Shown one piece after another: positions 11,195 through 22,900 of a DNA stretch of 64,000 nt. The DNA is taken from assembly GCA_950106755.1 (NCBI GenBank), contig OX467083.1, positions 43,786,555-43,850,554 on the forward strand. The letters are read 5' to 3'. Within the stretch, counting starts at the first letter, position 1. The number at the start of each line of letters is the position of its first letter. The notes under the pieces were generated by a model. That model saw nothing but the letters and a program-made list of their open reading frames with translations, was not told the origin of the DNA and ran no database searches. Made by a program: the position numbers and the translations under genes. This stretch comes from Climacium dendroides. Its lineage: Eukaryota; Streptophyta; Bryopsida; Hypnales; Climaciaceae.

Positions 11195-14100
11195 CTATGC
11201 CGAAATCGAACTGCCCTCACTGTCTGATGCCTGTAAATCTGACTGTATTGCGAATTCATCTATAAAGTTAAGAGCACGTGGGTCAACTAGGTGGGACCTA
11301 GCACGTGGTTTAGGATTCAGGGCAACAAATTTGTAAGCCATTGCATCAGCATACACGGGAAGAGTAAATGGCTTCGGTGGACTAGGAAAGAACTGAGGAT
11401 GAGAAAAGAAAGGGACATTGGCTGCAGTTGTCACGCTGTGGGCTTGCCTGAAAAACCAAGTTATCCACATGTAAGTCGGACGGTTAGAAATTGATGTATT
11501 GATGACATGCGAAGAGGAAAACAGTCACAGGATGACTTACTTACGGAATCTAGTAGTCTTCACAATAGCTTGGATGGGAACTTCGTCTTCATCCATATCG
11601 ACTGGTACATTAGCCGGTTTAGGTGGGTTAGGGCTGGGACCGACGACCGTGCGCATCATTGGAGCAATAAGTGCATCAAAAATAGCCTTATCCTCCTCGA
11701 ATGCAAGAATATGTCGCAGTGTGGCACAGCAAGCTTCGATGGTTGTACCTGAAGACATGAAATAAGTCCAAGGAAGTGGACAAAGGAAAAACCACCAAGT
11801 GCTTTAATTCATGATCATAACAGTGACAAGTTTATACCAAAGTACCTGTAGCGGCTGTGCAATCGACCACAACGTCCCCTGGTTTGCTGCATGCTTCCAT
11901 AAGCATCTGCATGAATTCCCGAGATTTCTCTCGAGGTCCTCTCCATGGTATATCTCCATTCATGGTGACGTCATTCTTGTTGCAAAAATTCTGCAGAATG
12001 TCATCCTTACCTACATTAATACCCACAGCATCGTGGGATTCCACGTATTGGAAGGGGTAGTCATCCTCGGACTTTGGTCCGTTCTCTTTTACAACGAGAG
12101 ATATGGAGAACCGCATAGTCTGCAACAACCAAGAAGTGAGGATTAAACACTAATTTAGGAAATCCTTAAAGCACCCATAGAAGACGTGGGGAAATACATT
12201 ACCGTCTTAGTGTTGTCTGCTGGAGACGTCAGATGAAGGCGGTTCATGCCGAACCATGTCCGTAGTATCTTAAATTTGTATCCTTGGCAACAACCAAGGA
12301 GTTGGCTTTTGTGGGCACGAGAGAGGGCGGGATATATTATGAGAAGACCTCCATAGTCATGGAGGTATGCTTCGGCAAAGTCAAAGATTGGCACTAACCA
12401 ATCATCTGCAAACACGTTCCACTTTGGTATAGGTGCAGGAGGAGTCGAGAGTGTGGGAATATGAAGGCCTTCAGGAACATCCACGATGACCAAGTCCACT
12501 GCAGCCTCACGCTTCAAGACTCCATTGAAGAAGAGTTGTTTGTCACTCGAATGCTGCAGGAAAACATGAGGGATAAGTAGAAACACAATATAGGCACATA
12601 GAACTTCAAAAGGGAGTTGATGAAATTGCAGTAGTATGTGAATGATAAAAAGAATTTATAAATGATGGTCTTGCTTGAAACATACCATTGAAAGGAACGC
12701 ATTCACATCATCAAATGCTTTCTTCTGACTTGGTAAAGCGGACAACGACAGGTTCAATATGCACTCGTCTACATCATGAACAGGGTAGTGAGAGGACGGA
12801 GTGAGCCCGTGGACCAAGTGCTCTTGAGTAAGCGAAAAGCTTGATGACCCTTCTTTCACCTTAGCTACACTTGTAGCTGGTTCTGGGTTTGCGGTTTCGG
12901 CCTTCCTCTTGGTCCCCTTCTTTTTACCCTTCTCTTGGGCCTTCTCAGATTGGGTGGCCTGTCGCTTCTTTCTGATGTCGTCGGACTTCCTCTGTGCTTC
13001 TTCAAGCTTCTCTAGCTTCTTTCTATCAGAGACCTCCCGCCTTTGGATGCATCTTGCTCGCATCTCTGGATCGAGATGAGCAAACTCGTCGAACTCAGCA
13101 TCAACAGTAGCGGCATCCTTCAAGGTCTGGAATAGAGCCCCCTCATCTGGCGGAGTAGTCCCAAAGATGCATTCTATATACCAAGGACACGCTTGCAGAT
13201 GTGGACTTGTCCACTTTGTCAACTGTATGGGAGAAAACATGCAGTCCGGTGAAGACCGATCTAACCAAGTAGTCAAAAACGGTGGTAAATCTGCCTTCGC
13301 AATTGCCTTCTTGTTGTATAGCTCAAACTTGAAATACCTGCGTCCAATGCATGATTAGTTAGCTACCTTTATAAGAAGAAGTGATTGTACAATAAACAAG
13401 GCCCAAGGACAGTGCATTGGACCCTCCAAATATGATTATAGCATGGTTGTACGGAAGAGCCGCAATGCCATAAGAACTCCTACACAAGGTTAGACACTTG
13501 AAAATCACACGCTTCACAACCAGCGCCGACCCTCTGAAATCCTTGAAGCTGTCCGACTTCTTGAAGGAGTCAACACCCTTGAAAACACCAGTGAAAGCAA
13601 TATCCCAAAGCTTCATCCTCCAACTCTCAATGTACTCAAGCAGTGTCATTGGTTCGCTTGGAACGCTCATATTGATTGGAATATTGTCAGCCCGAACGAT
13701 TGATTCAAACATGTCGTTGGCTGACTCTTCAATTTGAAGAATTAAATGTAAATACATTGAGGCCAAGTTGTGCAACACAGAATGTGAAATAGTAATGCAT
13801 TAATTCCAATAATGAAACCATGAGATATAACCCTTACCCCAGCATACCAGCACGCCCTAGCAAGAAATTGAGTCAACCTCTCCTCATTCACAGGACGAGG
13901 TGGAAATCGGCGAGCCTCACGGGAGGGACCAGAAGCATTCATCCACTTGAGCCACCTGACTTTTAATTCTGGAGACACGTTGGCTGTTGCAATCAACTGT
14001 AACTTTTCTAGAGTTAACTCGGGAACAGCAAAAAGGCTCCAATGTCGCTCTATCTGTATCAAGAAAATGATAAGGCATCGTCAGTGAAGAAGAGACAAAT

Positions 14101-17100
14101 GGAAGAAGAGCAAAAAGCTGAACCAATGGTTTCGTGAAAATACCTCTTTCAACCAGTCAAGTCCCAATGCCGGGTTTGCAACGGCTACAATCTTCGAGAG
14201 CTTCTTGTATAGCTTCTCCATAGAATCCTTAATTGATGCCCTCATAGCCAAGGCAACACCCTCTCTTGTAACCTCATCTTCAGGCGTATCCTCATGATAT
14301 TTTCGGATTGCCACATCAACAGCTGTGGCTATCTCTTGCTGAACAAACATGGGGGAAGCCACATAAGTTTTCAATAGAACAAATGATACTAACATGGAGT
14401 GCTTCATGAAATTTCAATATGAGTTACTGTTACTTATCACATCCATACCTTAAAAATAAACGATGTGAAGACATCCAAGGGCATAGAGTACCACGACTTT
14501 CATGTATTCTGTTGACATTTTGCCTTCTCCTCAGGACTCAACAATTCATGAAATTTCTCAAGCTCAAGTAATCCATACTTCTGAACGCGGTAGAGTGTAT
14601 GAACCAGGTTGGTTTTGACATGCGAGTTCTCGGTATGCCTGCAGCAAATAATAATTTAGGATGCACCTGAGAAGTAACTCTAGGAAATAGAGCATTGTTC
14701 AAGAAACGTATTCTGATAGGTGACGGAAAACGATGACAATGAGGTTGGTGTAAACTCACTTGTTAATATCGTGCATTGCTTGCATTGCAACTCCAATTCG
14801 ATGCCTTGTGTCTAGGACTATTGAGTCCACACAAATGTGCCATTCACGATCTGCTTTGTGGAGGCGCTCAATGTGACTCATCCAGGCAATTCGTCTATGA
14901 TTCCCATCGCAGACAAAAAACTTGTAGTCCACCAAATGCTTGAGGACAGTATGCTCAAGATTCTTGTTGAATTCATCATTCACTGCATTCCATGTAGGTC
15001 CCCATTCTTTCTTCTCAGCATCGGTAAAGACTGCCATCTCACCCGCCTCATTTGATACTGAGACATAGAAGACTCTTGCGCCCTCCTCATATCCCCGACT
15101 GAATTGGTTCTCCAACAACGTCAAATCGCACGAGAGTGTAGGCCGTACCATGGGCATTGGAACTAGACGACATAAAGGTATCTTCAATCTTGATTGGTCA
15201 CTGGATGTCAATCTCAAGCTATGAATGATGGACACAATGTCCATCGTCTGCGACTTCCGAATTTCGTCTTCCATGTAGTGCGGTTGAACCCCAGGAATTG
15301 AAATCTCTGAGGCTTCACCGTCGTCATCCTCCCCGACACCCCTAGGTGTAGGAGCCCTAGCAGTCATAGACAATGCTCTTGGTGGGGATTTCTGGGATGC
15401 AGGCTCCTGTGTATTGAAAAAGACAACGGAGTTGCAATTGTCATATGAATTTCACATACAGATACATTGAGAAATATATTGGAATGTTCATTTGAAAAGG
15501 ACATCATGATTATCAATCTGAATGATTTAGAATGGAATATTATAGAGAGATCAATTTATGAAGTTAACATCATCAAACACATGTCCACAAACCACACTCT
15601 CTAGTGAAAATAATGTATCTCCCAAATCAATATTGGATGATATCCTCTGGGGTAGTAAGCCTAGATGACACATCATCAGCGAATACAAGTTCCTGGTCCC
15701 CAAATCCAACGGACGTGCAGCATGACTCTGAAGAATCCGACAACCCCAAACTCTGCAGGTCATCTACTCCCTCATTGAGTTCGCGAATGAGATTTTTAAG
15801 ATCGTATGGTACCCTTGGTTGCTTCTCTCGGAGATGAATGTCGGCATCTATATCTGGGACTTGAATCTCCACGGCCGCAAGAGTAGGATCTTGAACATTC
15901 TGAACTTCAACAACGTTCTCATGACATTCAACCTGGAGATGGAAATAATTAGAATAGTTATATAAGATGAACAAACAATATTCACTACAAATTGATTAAG
16001 AAACTAGGATTCCAAAACATTCGGTGAAGGGAGACAAATTATAACGGGTCGACAGCTCATGGGAGCCGAGTCAGCATAATTGACCTATCAGGTCCCTAGC
16101 AGGGGCAAGAGTTAACCGTGACTAAAAACTCATGCTTGGCCCGAACCTTGTCAGTGGAGTCTCGGTCCTGAGAGAGCGATCTGCGGTGCAATACCATGCA
16201 CGATTCGGTGTATAGTATTATGCAAGCCTAAAACTTGGCAGTGCATCCCCTAATCTGTAAAAGCCAAATTCTTGAAATTCTTAACTCGGTACAAACGAAA
16301 ACAAGATGCTAGAGGAGTGATGAAAGATTTTGTTTCCATTAATCATGCATGGACCCGAGAGGTCAGATTTTCTCTCGGTCCTGAGAGAGTGATTCTGAAT
16401 GACGAGACGTGCATGATTTCGGTTAACCCACGGAGTGTACAGGTAGGCAGGCTACAGGTATTTATACTGTGATATCTATGCTTGGCCCGAACCTTGGAGC
16501 TGCCGTCTCAGCCCCGAGAGAGAGATCTGGGCTGGAACGGCGTGTACGATTTTTTTTCCTGTAATATGCAAGCCTATACCTCAACAGGTCAATCGTCGGC
16601 AGGGCAAGTAATCATGCATGGCACCGACCTTCGAGGTGTTCTCTCGGTCCCGAGAGAGTGTCATTGAATGACGATGCATGCATGATTTCCAGCAGGATCC
16701 CATTGATGTCCTAAATGTAAAGTCTCGGGATCCCATATTTGATGAGGGATTCAAACCCTATGTTCTGAGCGAGGGGTGGATGGAGAACTCTTGATTCGTT
16801 GAACCCTTAGAGATTTCAAGAAATCATGGTACAGGTAAGTCCATTCCAGGTAAGACAGATGAGAAATCTATGCCTGGCGCAAACCCTATTGGTGCCGTGT
16901 CGGTCCCGATGCCGAGTACGATTTGTTGAACTGAATTATGCAAACCTATACCTCGGCAGGTCACCATATCATGCATGGCACCAAGCTTCCAGCATTGACC
17001 TTATATTCATGATTATACTGACTCGGTAGAAACGAACGAAACCTGTTGGAGGCGTAATTAATCATGCATGGCCCCGAGCTATCAGGGGTTCTCTCGGTCC

Positions 17101-18500
17101 CGAGAGAGTTCTTCTGAATGAGGAGGCATGCATGATCCCGTTGATGCCCTAAACAGAAATTTTCGGGCTCCCAGATTTTATCAGGGACCCTAAACCCTAT
17201 TTTTTGATTCAACGCACGCGAGGGGCGGAAGGAGAACACATGATTCGGTGAACCCTGTCGGAATACACGGAATCATACTGTCAGTAAGCCTTCTAGGATC
17301 CTAGAGGGTGGTAAATTTATGCTTAGCCGGAATCCTATCGGTGCCGTCTCGGTCCCGAGAGAAGGATTCGGGGTGCGACGCCGTGTAAAATTTGTTGCAC
17401 TGTATTACACAAGCGTAAACCTAGGGGGGGCATACCTCGGTAGGGCAGCCCTCGGTAAAAATCATAAATTCACAAATGGACTGACGGCGTAGAAACCAAA
17501 GGAACATGCTGGAGGCGTCATTAATCATGCATGGCCCCGACCTGTCAGGGGTTCTCTCGGTCCCGAGAGAGTTCTTTTGAATGAGGAGGCATGCATGATC
17601 CCGCTGATGCCCTAAACAAAAATTTTCGGGCTCCCAGATTTGATCAGGGACCCTAAACGCTATTTTCTGATTCAACGCAAGCGAGGGGCAGAAGGAGAGC
17701 ACTTGCTCTGGTGAACGCTGTCAGTCTACACAGAAACATGCTACAGGTAAGCCTTCTAGGATCCTAGAGGCTGGTATATGTATGCTTGGCCGGAACCCTG
17801 TCGGTGCCGTCTCGGTCTCGAGAGAGGGATCCGGTCTGCGACGCCGTGCACGAATTCATTCACTGTCTTACGCAAGCCTAACCCTCGGTAGGGCATACCT
17901 CGGCATGGCAAACCTCGTCAGGGCAAACCTCGTCAGGGCAAACCTCCGCAGTGATTCTAAATTCACGAATGTACTGACTCGGTAGAAACGAACGAAACCT
18001 GCTGGAGTAGTCATTAATCATTCATGGCCACGAGATGTCATGGGTTCTCTCGGTCCCGAGAGAGTTCTTCTGAATCAGGAGGCATGCATGATTTAGAACT
18101 AGATACCGTTGATGCCCTAAACGTAAAGTTTGGGGCTCCCAGATTTGATCAGGGACCCTAAACACTATTTTCTGATTCAACGCAAGCGAGGGGCGGAAGG
18201 AGAGCACTTGATTCGGTGAATGCTGTCGGTCTACACGTAAACATGCTACAGGTAAACAAGCTATGAAATACATGCAAGACCCCCGTCCCTCGAGTGACAC
18301 TGAAGCATTCTGGTGGTACCGTAGTTACGAAAGAGGTTTAGGGTTCTAGCAATTACAAACCGTGTCAATTCGGAGTTGTTATGAGGCTAGTATGTTGTGC
18401 TTCAGCGTACCTGGGCTACGGCGGCGGCGCTTTCTTGCGCAAGTGGCAGCACAATATTGTCTCCAGCTTGATTTCGCCGCGGACGCAGAACTCGATCCAT
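11195..18500 (-). CDS. ParB/sulfiredoxin-like domain plus degenerate N6/N4 DNA-methyltransferase-like domain protein (one in-frame stop)
   Basis: Exons on the minus strand: 18500-18411, 15932 to about 15,65x (donor unresolved), 15406-14760, 14638-14449, 14338-14144, 14053-13838, 13724-13498, 13337-12686, 12553-12203, 12119-11846, 11748-11541 and 11447-11195. The phases agree, giving about 1,100 residues. Exon 3 encodes a ParB-like fold with KIPLCRLVP and the hallmark DGNHRRIAW. Exon 8 is Lys/Glu-rich and coil-forming. Exons 9-11 read as a permuted amino-methyltransferase: the motif IV position (VDLVIVDVPEG) comes first, then KPGDVVVDCTAATGTT, then LAFEEDKAIFDAL. The catalytic D/N-P-P-Y is DVPE, so methylation is doubtful. 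Bacterial and phage proteins join ParB and methylase domains; a spliced plant version is unusual. An in-frame TGA lies at 14,500-14,502 in exon 4, with coding sense resuming after it (KSWYSMPLDVFTSFIFK). Role is unknown; binding DNA or countering silencing of the element is conjecture. Confidence 0.72.
14500..14502 (-). other. In-frame TGA in exon 4 of the ParB-methyltransferase-like gene
   Basis: The exon frame is fixed by its acceptor (phase 2 start at 14,638) and by its strong donor (AAG|GTATGG at 14,449, phase 0). The TGA is the 46th full codon. Sense coding continues for 17 codons after it. CGA to TGA by loss of a methylated cytosine would explain it. A mis-called splice or sequence error remains possible. 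Confidence 0.7.
16040..18260. repeat. Satellite with CTCTCGGTCCCGAGAG palindromes inside intron 1
   Basis: About five units of roughly 450-490 bp (first one shorter). Unit marks TCATGCATGG lie near 16,609, 17,061 and 17,524; the mark near 16,340 and the slightly changed one near 18,018 bound the array. Each unit carries up to two copies of a palindrome (CTCTCGG/CCGAGAG) and a GCATGCATGAT segment. It is clearly GC-richer than the flanks and lies wholly in the 2.5-kb first intron of the ParB-methyltransferase-like gene. No stable coding frame is conserved between units. Confidence 0.85.
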
Positions 18501-18720
18501 TACTGAAGACCTTGTAGAAACACAGAATTGCCTCCACACGTCAAGAATCCATGAATACCTCATAACACTCTATATCGGAATAAGTTAGTGAAGTGGACAC
18601 GGAAAGTTAGGGATGACCTACCAGATTGTCCTTCGCGGACGCCGAGGCAGGAATCGCAACCGCAGCGTCAGGTGTGTAGACAGGGCAAGTCGACGACCCG
18701 AGGATGAAATGGCAGCGGAG
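18501..18720 (-). promoter_or_regulatory. 5' leader of the ParB-methyltransferase-like gene with a 119-bp intron
   Basis: On the minus strand a donor (CTG|GTAGGTCATCC) ends an upstream exon at 18,622, and an acceptor (GTCTTCAG|TA) at 18,503 sits two bases before the ATG at 18,500. This supports a small 5'UTR intron. The upstream GC-rich stretch (18,622-18,720) is probably the leader exon. Confidence 0.55.
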
Positions 18721-19955
18721 TTGCTTCCCAGCAAGGTATGGTATCGCGCTCCCTTTCAGGATTAGGGTTGACGGCGGGATGCTGTATTTTCCTGGGATGT
18801 ACGGTCCAGACTACGTAGGGAATTACGGTTCCGAACTACGGCCGGAACAACGGTTCGGTTGGGTTTAGGTTTGGGTCTACGGTTTAGACAAAGGGTATGA
18901 GCCTACATCTTTAGCGATCCATATTCGTACCTGACCTACCTCTCTTTACACTTCGCTTCGCATTAAATGGATTATCAATTTGTAGATTGTATGTTATGAA
19001 TTGAAATCCTAATTAATTATGTCCCTATATTGTGGATCATTTCTTCAATAGGATCGAACAGTATTCATCGGCTTAGGTTTTTCATTATACTTTGAGCTTC
19101 ACAAATTTCATTACAAGATATTGCAGTTGATATCTATTCCCAATATGATGTTTTTAGGTATGTAGTCTCTATAAAAATTCAGTCAGTTTAAAAATTCTGT
19201 AGGACTTGTTCTCAGGCCAAGCTTTTCTATAGAGTAGGGAGGATAGTATATATTTGCATATTTCATGCACTCATTATTGGTAGTATGTACCATTGTTTGA
19301 TTACAGCACATATTATGTTTATTTGCTCACGGTCCTAGGAGGGGTACAATCTTGGAAACGAAGTAAAGTAACCTCGTATAAGTCTAATATAAGATTTATC
19401 TGCATATCATAAAAATCCTCCATAATTGCTACAAAATTTACAATATCCCTTATTATTACTTGATGGATGACTTAGATTATGGTCAGTGTGTTCGTTTACG
19501 TATAACGGTCAAATTCTTTTTGGAAATGTTAATGATTCTGAAGAATCTTGAGATTCGATTTCACTGTGCTAAGTGGATTGTGCTTCTTTACTACAGAAGC
19601 CTCTCATATATATATCACTATACTAAGGGAATACTTACACAGACCTGCCTGACATGTATTAACGGTGTACCCAATACATTCAATGGCCTATTTAATCTTT
19701 GTTCTCCTGACAATTTGTGTGCCGCCGTTTTCATACTATATTGTACTTCTTGAGTTACTACTAGTATTCAGTATTTACATGTTGTATTTATTGTATTTCA
19801 TTCTAGGCCTCATTTTGAATGTGTTATTCAGAGCCTTTCAGTACTTCTGCGCTAATGTTCTGTATGAAATATAGTCTTCGGTTATAGTGTTATTTCGCCC
19901 TTGGAATTTACAACCTCAAGAGTTTCAAGAAGGATGCATTGCTTTGACTGATAGC
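18721..19955. promoter_or_regulatory. Shared divergent promoter region between the two MULE genes
   Basis: About 1.2 kb separates the leader of the minus-strand gene from the first ATG of the plus-strand transposase. It is AT-rich with no further gene. Repeated ACGG/GTACGG-type short blocks lie at 18,790-18,880. Co-expression from this interval is inferred from the head-to-head layout only. Confidence 0.45.
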
Positions 19956-22900
19956 ATGACAGGATCTTCAATGGCAATTGTGAGGGCACATGGAGAGTGT
20001 GTTCCGATCTCATTTCCTGTGGGCCAGTTGGGATATGCTGTTGTTAGTTCGTCTCGATTGAGTGCCCGTTTCCAACTTGCGGAGAACTCATTAGATATTG
20101 ACGAAGAAGTATTTGATAGTATAAGTGGTGACTTGACGCATACTATAGGGCAAGAGCCCTCTGTGTGTGGCCCTGTTAGGCAATGGCATTTGCGTGAAGG
20201 TAGGTATTTAACATATGGATTACCGCAGTCCTGTGCAGGAGCCTCCAATGCAGAGGGATCCGCTAGAGTTTCTAGGACTAGTACTTTCGAGAATACTGTG
20301 AAAATTGAGTCTGGTGTGGAGGTGATTACCATTGGAAGTGACGACTCTGATGGTTCATCTCCACCCTGCAAACTTCTGAAACCGACATCCTTGTCTGCAG
20401 TTGGTAGAGCGTACTCATTCTTCTCGCCTTCTAAAGATACAGTGACACCATCATCATCATCCCGTGCGTCTTCAATTGTTTCATGTTTGTAGAAGCTGTG
20501 CCACACAAAAGGTTCCAGGAACCCGTTCAAGAGGGTCAATTGGAACTCAATTAGAATATGTAGTGTTCAATTTGTTCCACCTTCATTCAATGGCGATGTG
20601 ATTTTTGAGTTACCACCCGTCAGAGATGTTTCGGGAACTCATAGTCAGGCTAAGCTTCTCACTGGAATGGAGAAACGCTATGATGGTCACGTTTGGACAA
20701 ATCTTCATACGACAAATATAAAAAATGCAGACGGCCTGACATTTTGGTTGGCGTCTTGCATGGGCCACCTACAATGTGTCAACCCGAGTTGTGACTATCT
20801 AACTCGAAAGCACCGTGTAGCTCTCATCAACGAGACTGAATGGGATGGTTGTTCTCCTGTTCCATTTGAGGTTCGTGATATTCCTCCAATTGGTTCCACT
20901 ATCACATGCAAAATTTGTTCAATTGCTCCATCGTGTATTGGTAGTTGTCCTGCGAAAATCTATTATGTCATTGGGTCACAGGACATGACTCGGGCTTGTG
21001 TTCATTTCGATATTCACAACCACCCTGTGAAAGATGGAGATTGCCGGGACTCCAAGGAGAGAACTCGGTCTTTGATATTAGACCAAGTTGAGCGGAACCC
21101 GTCTGGAACAAATTCCGCTATCGTCCTAGAGGCTAGCAAGGAGTTCCTTGGAGAGATGCTACTTCGACCCGAAGGAACTACACCTACCGTATTTGGTCTC
21201 CAGGAATTGATGCCGGTTCTGGAGAAATGCAAATTCATGAGTTCCCCAAGTATTCGCAATGAAGTAAGTACGTTCAAGTATTTCCGGCGCTTTAGAGTCA
21301 TGGACAGCATTACAAAGCTTCGTGGTTGTAGCAATTGGGCTTTTGTGCAGGAGAACAGATTTCCTGGTCAGGGATCCGACTTTGACAAAGTATTTGTGTT
21401 CAAAATGTCCGAGGTTGGCCTTGGAAGTGGCGTGGACTTGGTATCGCGTATGCAACCTGGTGGTGACCTTGAGGACGCATGGATCATGTTTGATCATGTT
21501 AGGCGAGTGAAGCTCTGGACTACAATTGCGTGTCATGTTTATGACACGACATATTGCCGTGTCATGACTATTGCAGTTAGTGATATGCAGTCAGAAGATG
21601 TAGTTGCCCAATGCGACTTCTGGAAAAACCTAAACGTTGTGATGGGTAGACATGGACATACTTTGCCCTATTTTAAGGGCTTCACGGCTGATTCAGCACA
21701 AGCAAACTGGAATGCGGTGCGCATAGTTTATGGAAGTGGTGACCCACCCGAGCCCATGCCCAATCGAGAACGTACATGTTTATTTCATTGGACTCAGTCA
21801 ATGGAGAAACACACGAAAGCAGACATTCGCATTGACCTTCAAGACCAGCATCGGAAACTATGCAAACAATATAAGGATGCAAATTCTTTAGCAGAGGCAG
21901 AGACTAGGTTTCATGCAATTCGAACGTGGTGGCATTCATCCGGAGCCACAACCGGGGAGGGGCTTTGCCGTTTGGAGCTGTGGTTAGCGTTTTGGCACTT
22001 CCGGTATAGGCAATGGGGAGCATTCATGGACACTGTAAGATTCTTGATCACCGTATCTGTCGTTTCTTTGTTTTTCAGGACATGGTTCTTGTTGCTGTCT
22101 TATCTTCTATCATTGCTAATTATTTATTTGTTTTATGCTTTTTATCTTCAGTTTCTCGAGTACTTCATATAACAACCCTAATCGTAGACTTTAAACCCAG
22201 AAAATATTGTAGTAGCTTTAATCCATGCTCTATGGAACAGGGACTCACTGAAGATGAACTTGGACTCATTCCTACTTGCAACCTCGCGGAGACCATCCAT
22301 AACAAATGGTTGCAACAATCTAGAAAACGTGGCACTGATTTGTACGTCGCCACCGTAGATGACTATGTTCGAGCGTTCATGAAAATGGTTAGATATTACC
22401 AGTTCTTAAAAGGTGAGAAGTCGGGAACTGGTCCAGGAAAAGAAGAACTATTGCTTCGTGTAGCACAAAGATATGCCCAACGTACCGGTAATCCGAAGGG
22501 ATTGAACGATGCCATGGCATCTGTACCAGGTGTCAATGAGTATTGCACTAGGAAGCCCCATTTGGAAGGCGAGGAAGTTTTCGGATCTGAGAAGCGAATG
22601 CCAAATCTTCCTCCTGGTTCTGAATATGACTCACATCGTCCTGACAAAGTGAATTTCTCCCGACCCCGGGTTGGAACGAGGGCCACCCCTGCACCCACAC
22701 CAGTCATTTCCTTGGATCGCATTTCTGAAGAACCATGGTCTGTGACACATGAAGATCATCCGGATTTGTTGGAGTCACCTAAGACCAGGTCAATTCCTGC
22801 AACTGAGGTGGCCTCCCAAGTGAGGACCGTCCAAGAAACAGTTTGTGATGAGTCTCAATGGCATATTGCCCGCTTGCCTAAGATGTCTTCGAAGGCATGT

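Noticed and set aside
15551..15763. 70-codon minus-strand frame overlapping exon 2 of the ParB-methyltransferase-like gene as an alternative reading frame
   Set aside because: Exon 2 phase from its acceptor at 15,932 and from exon 1 supports the other frame; the exact donor of exon 2 stays unresolved.
16272..18300. Several 60-93 codon frames on both strands
   Set aside because: They repeat with the intronic satellite units and shift between units, so they are by-products of the array.
21014..21536. Minus-strand frames of 106 and 125 codons
   Set aside because: Antisense shadows of the transposase coding sequence.
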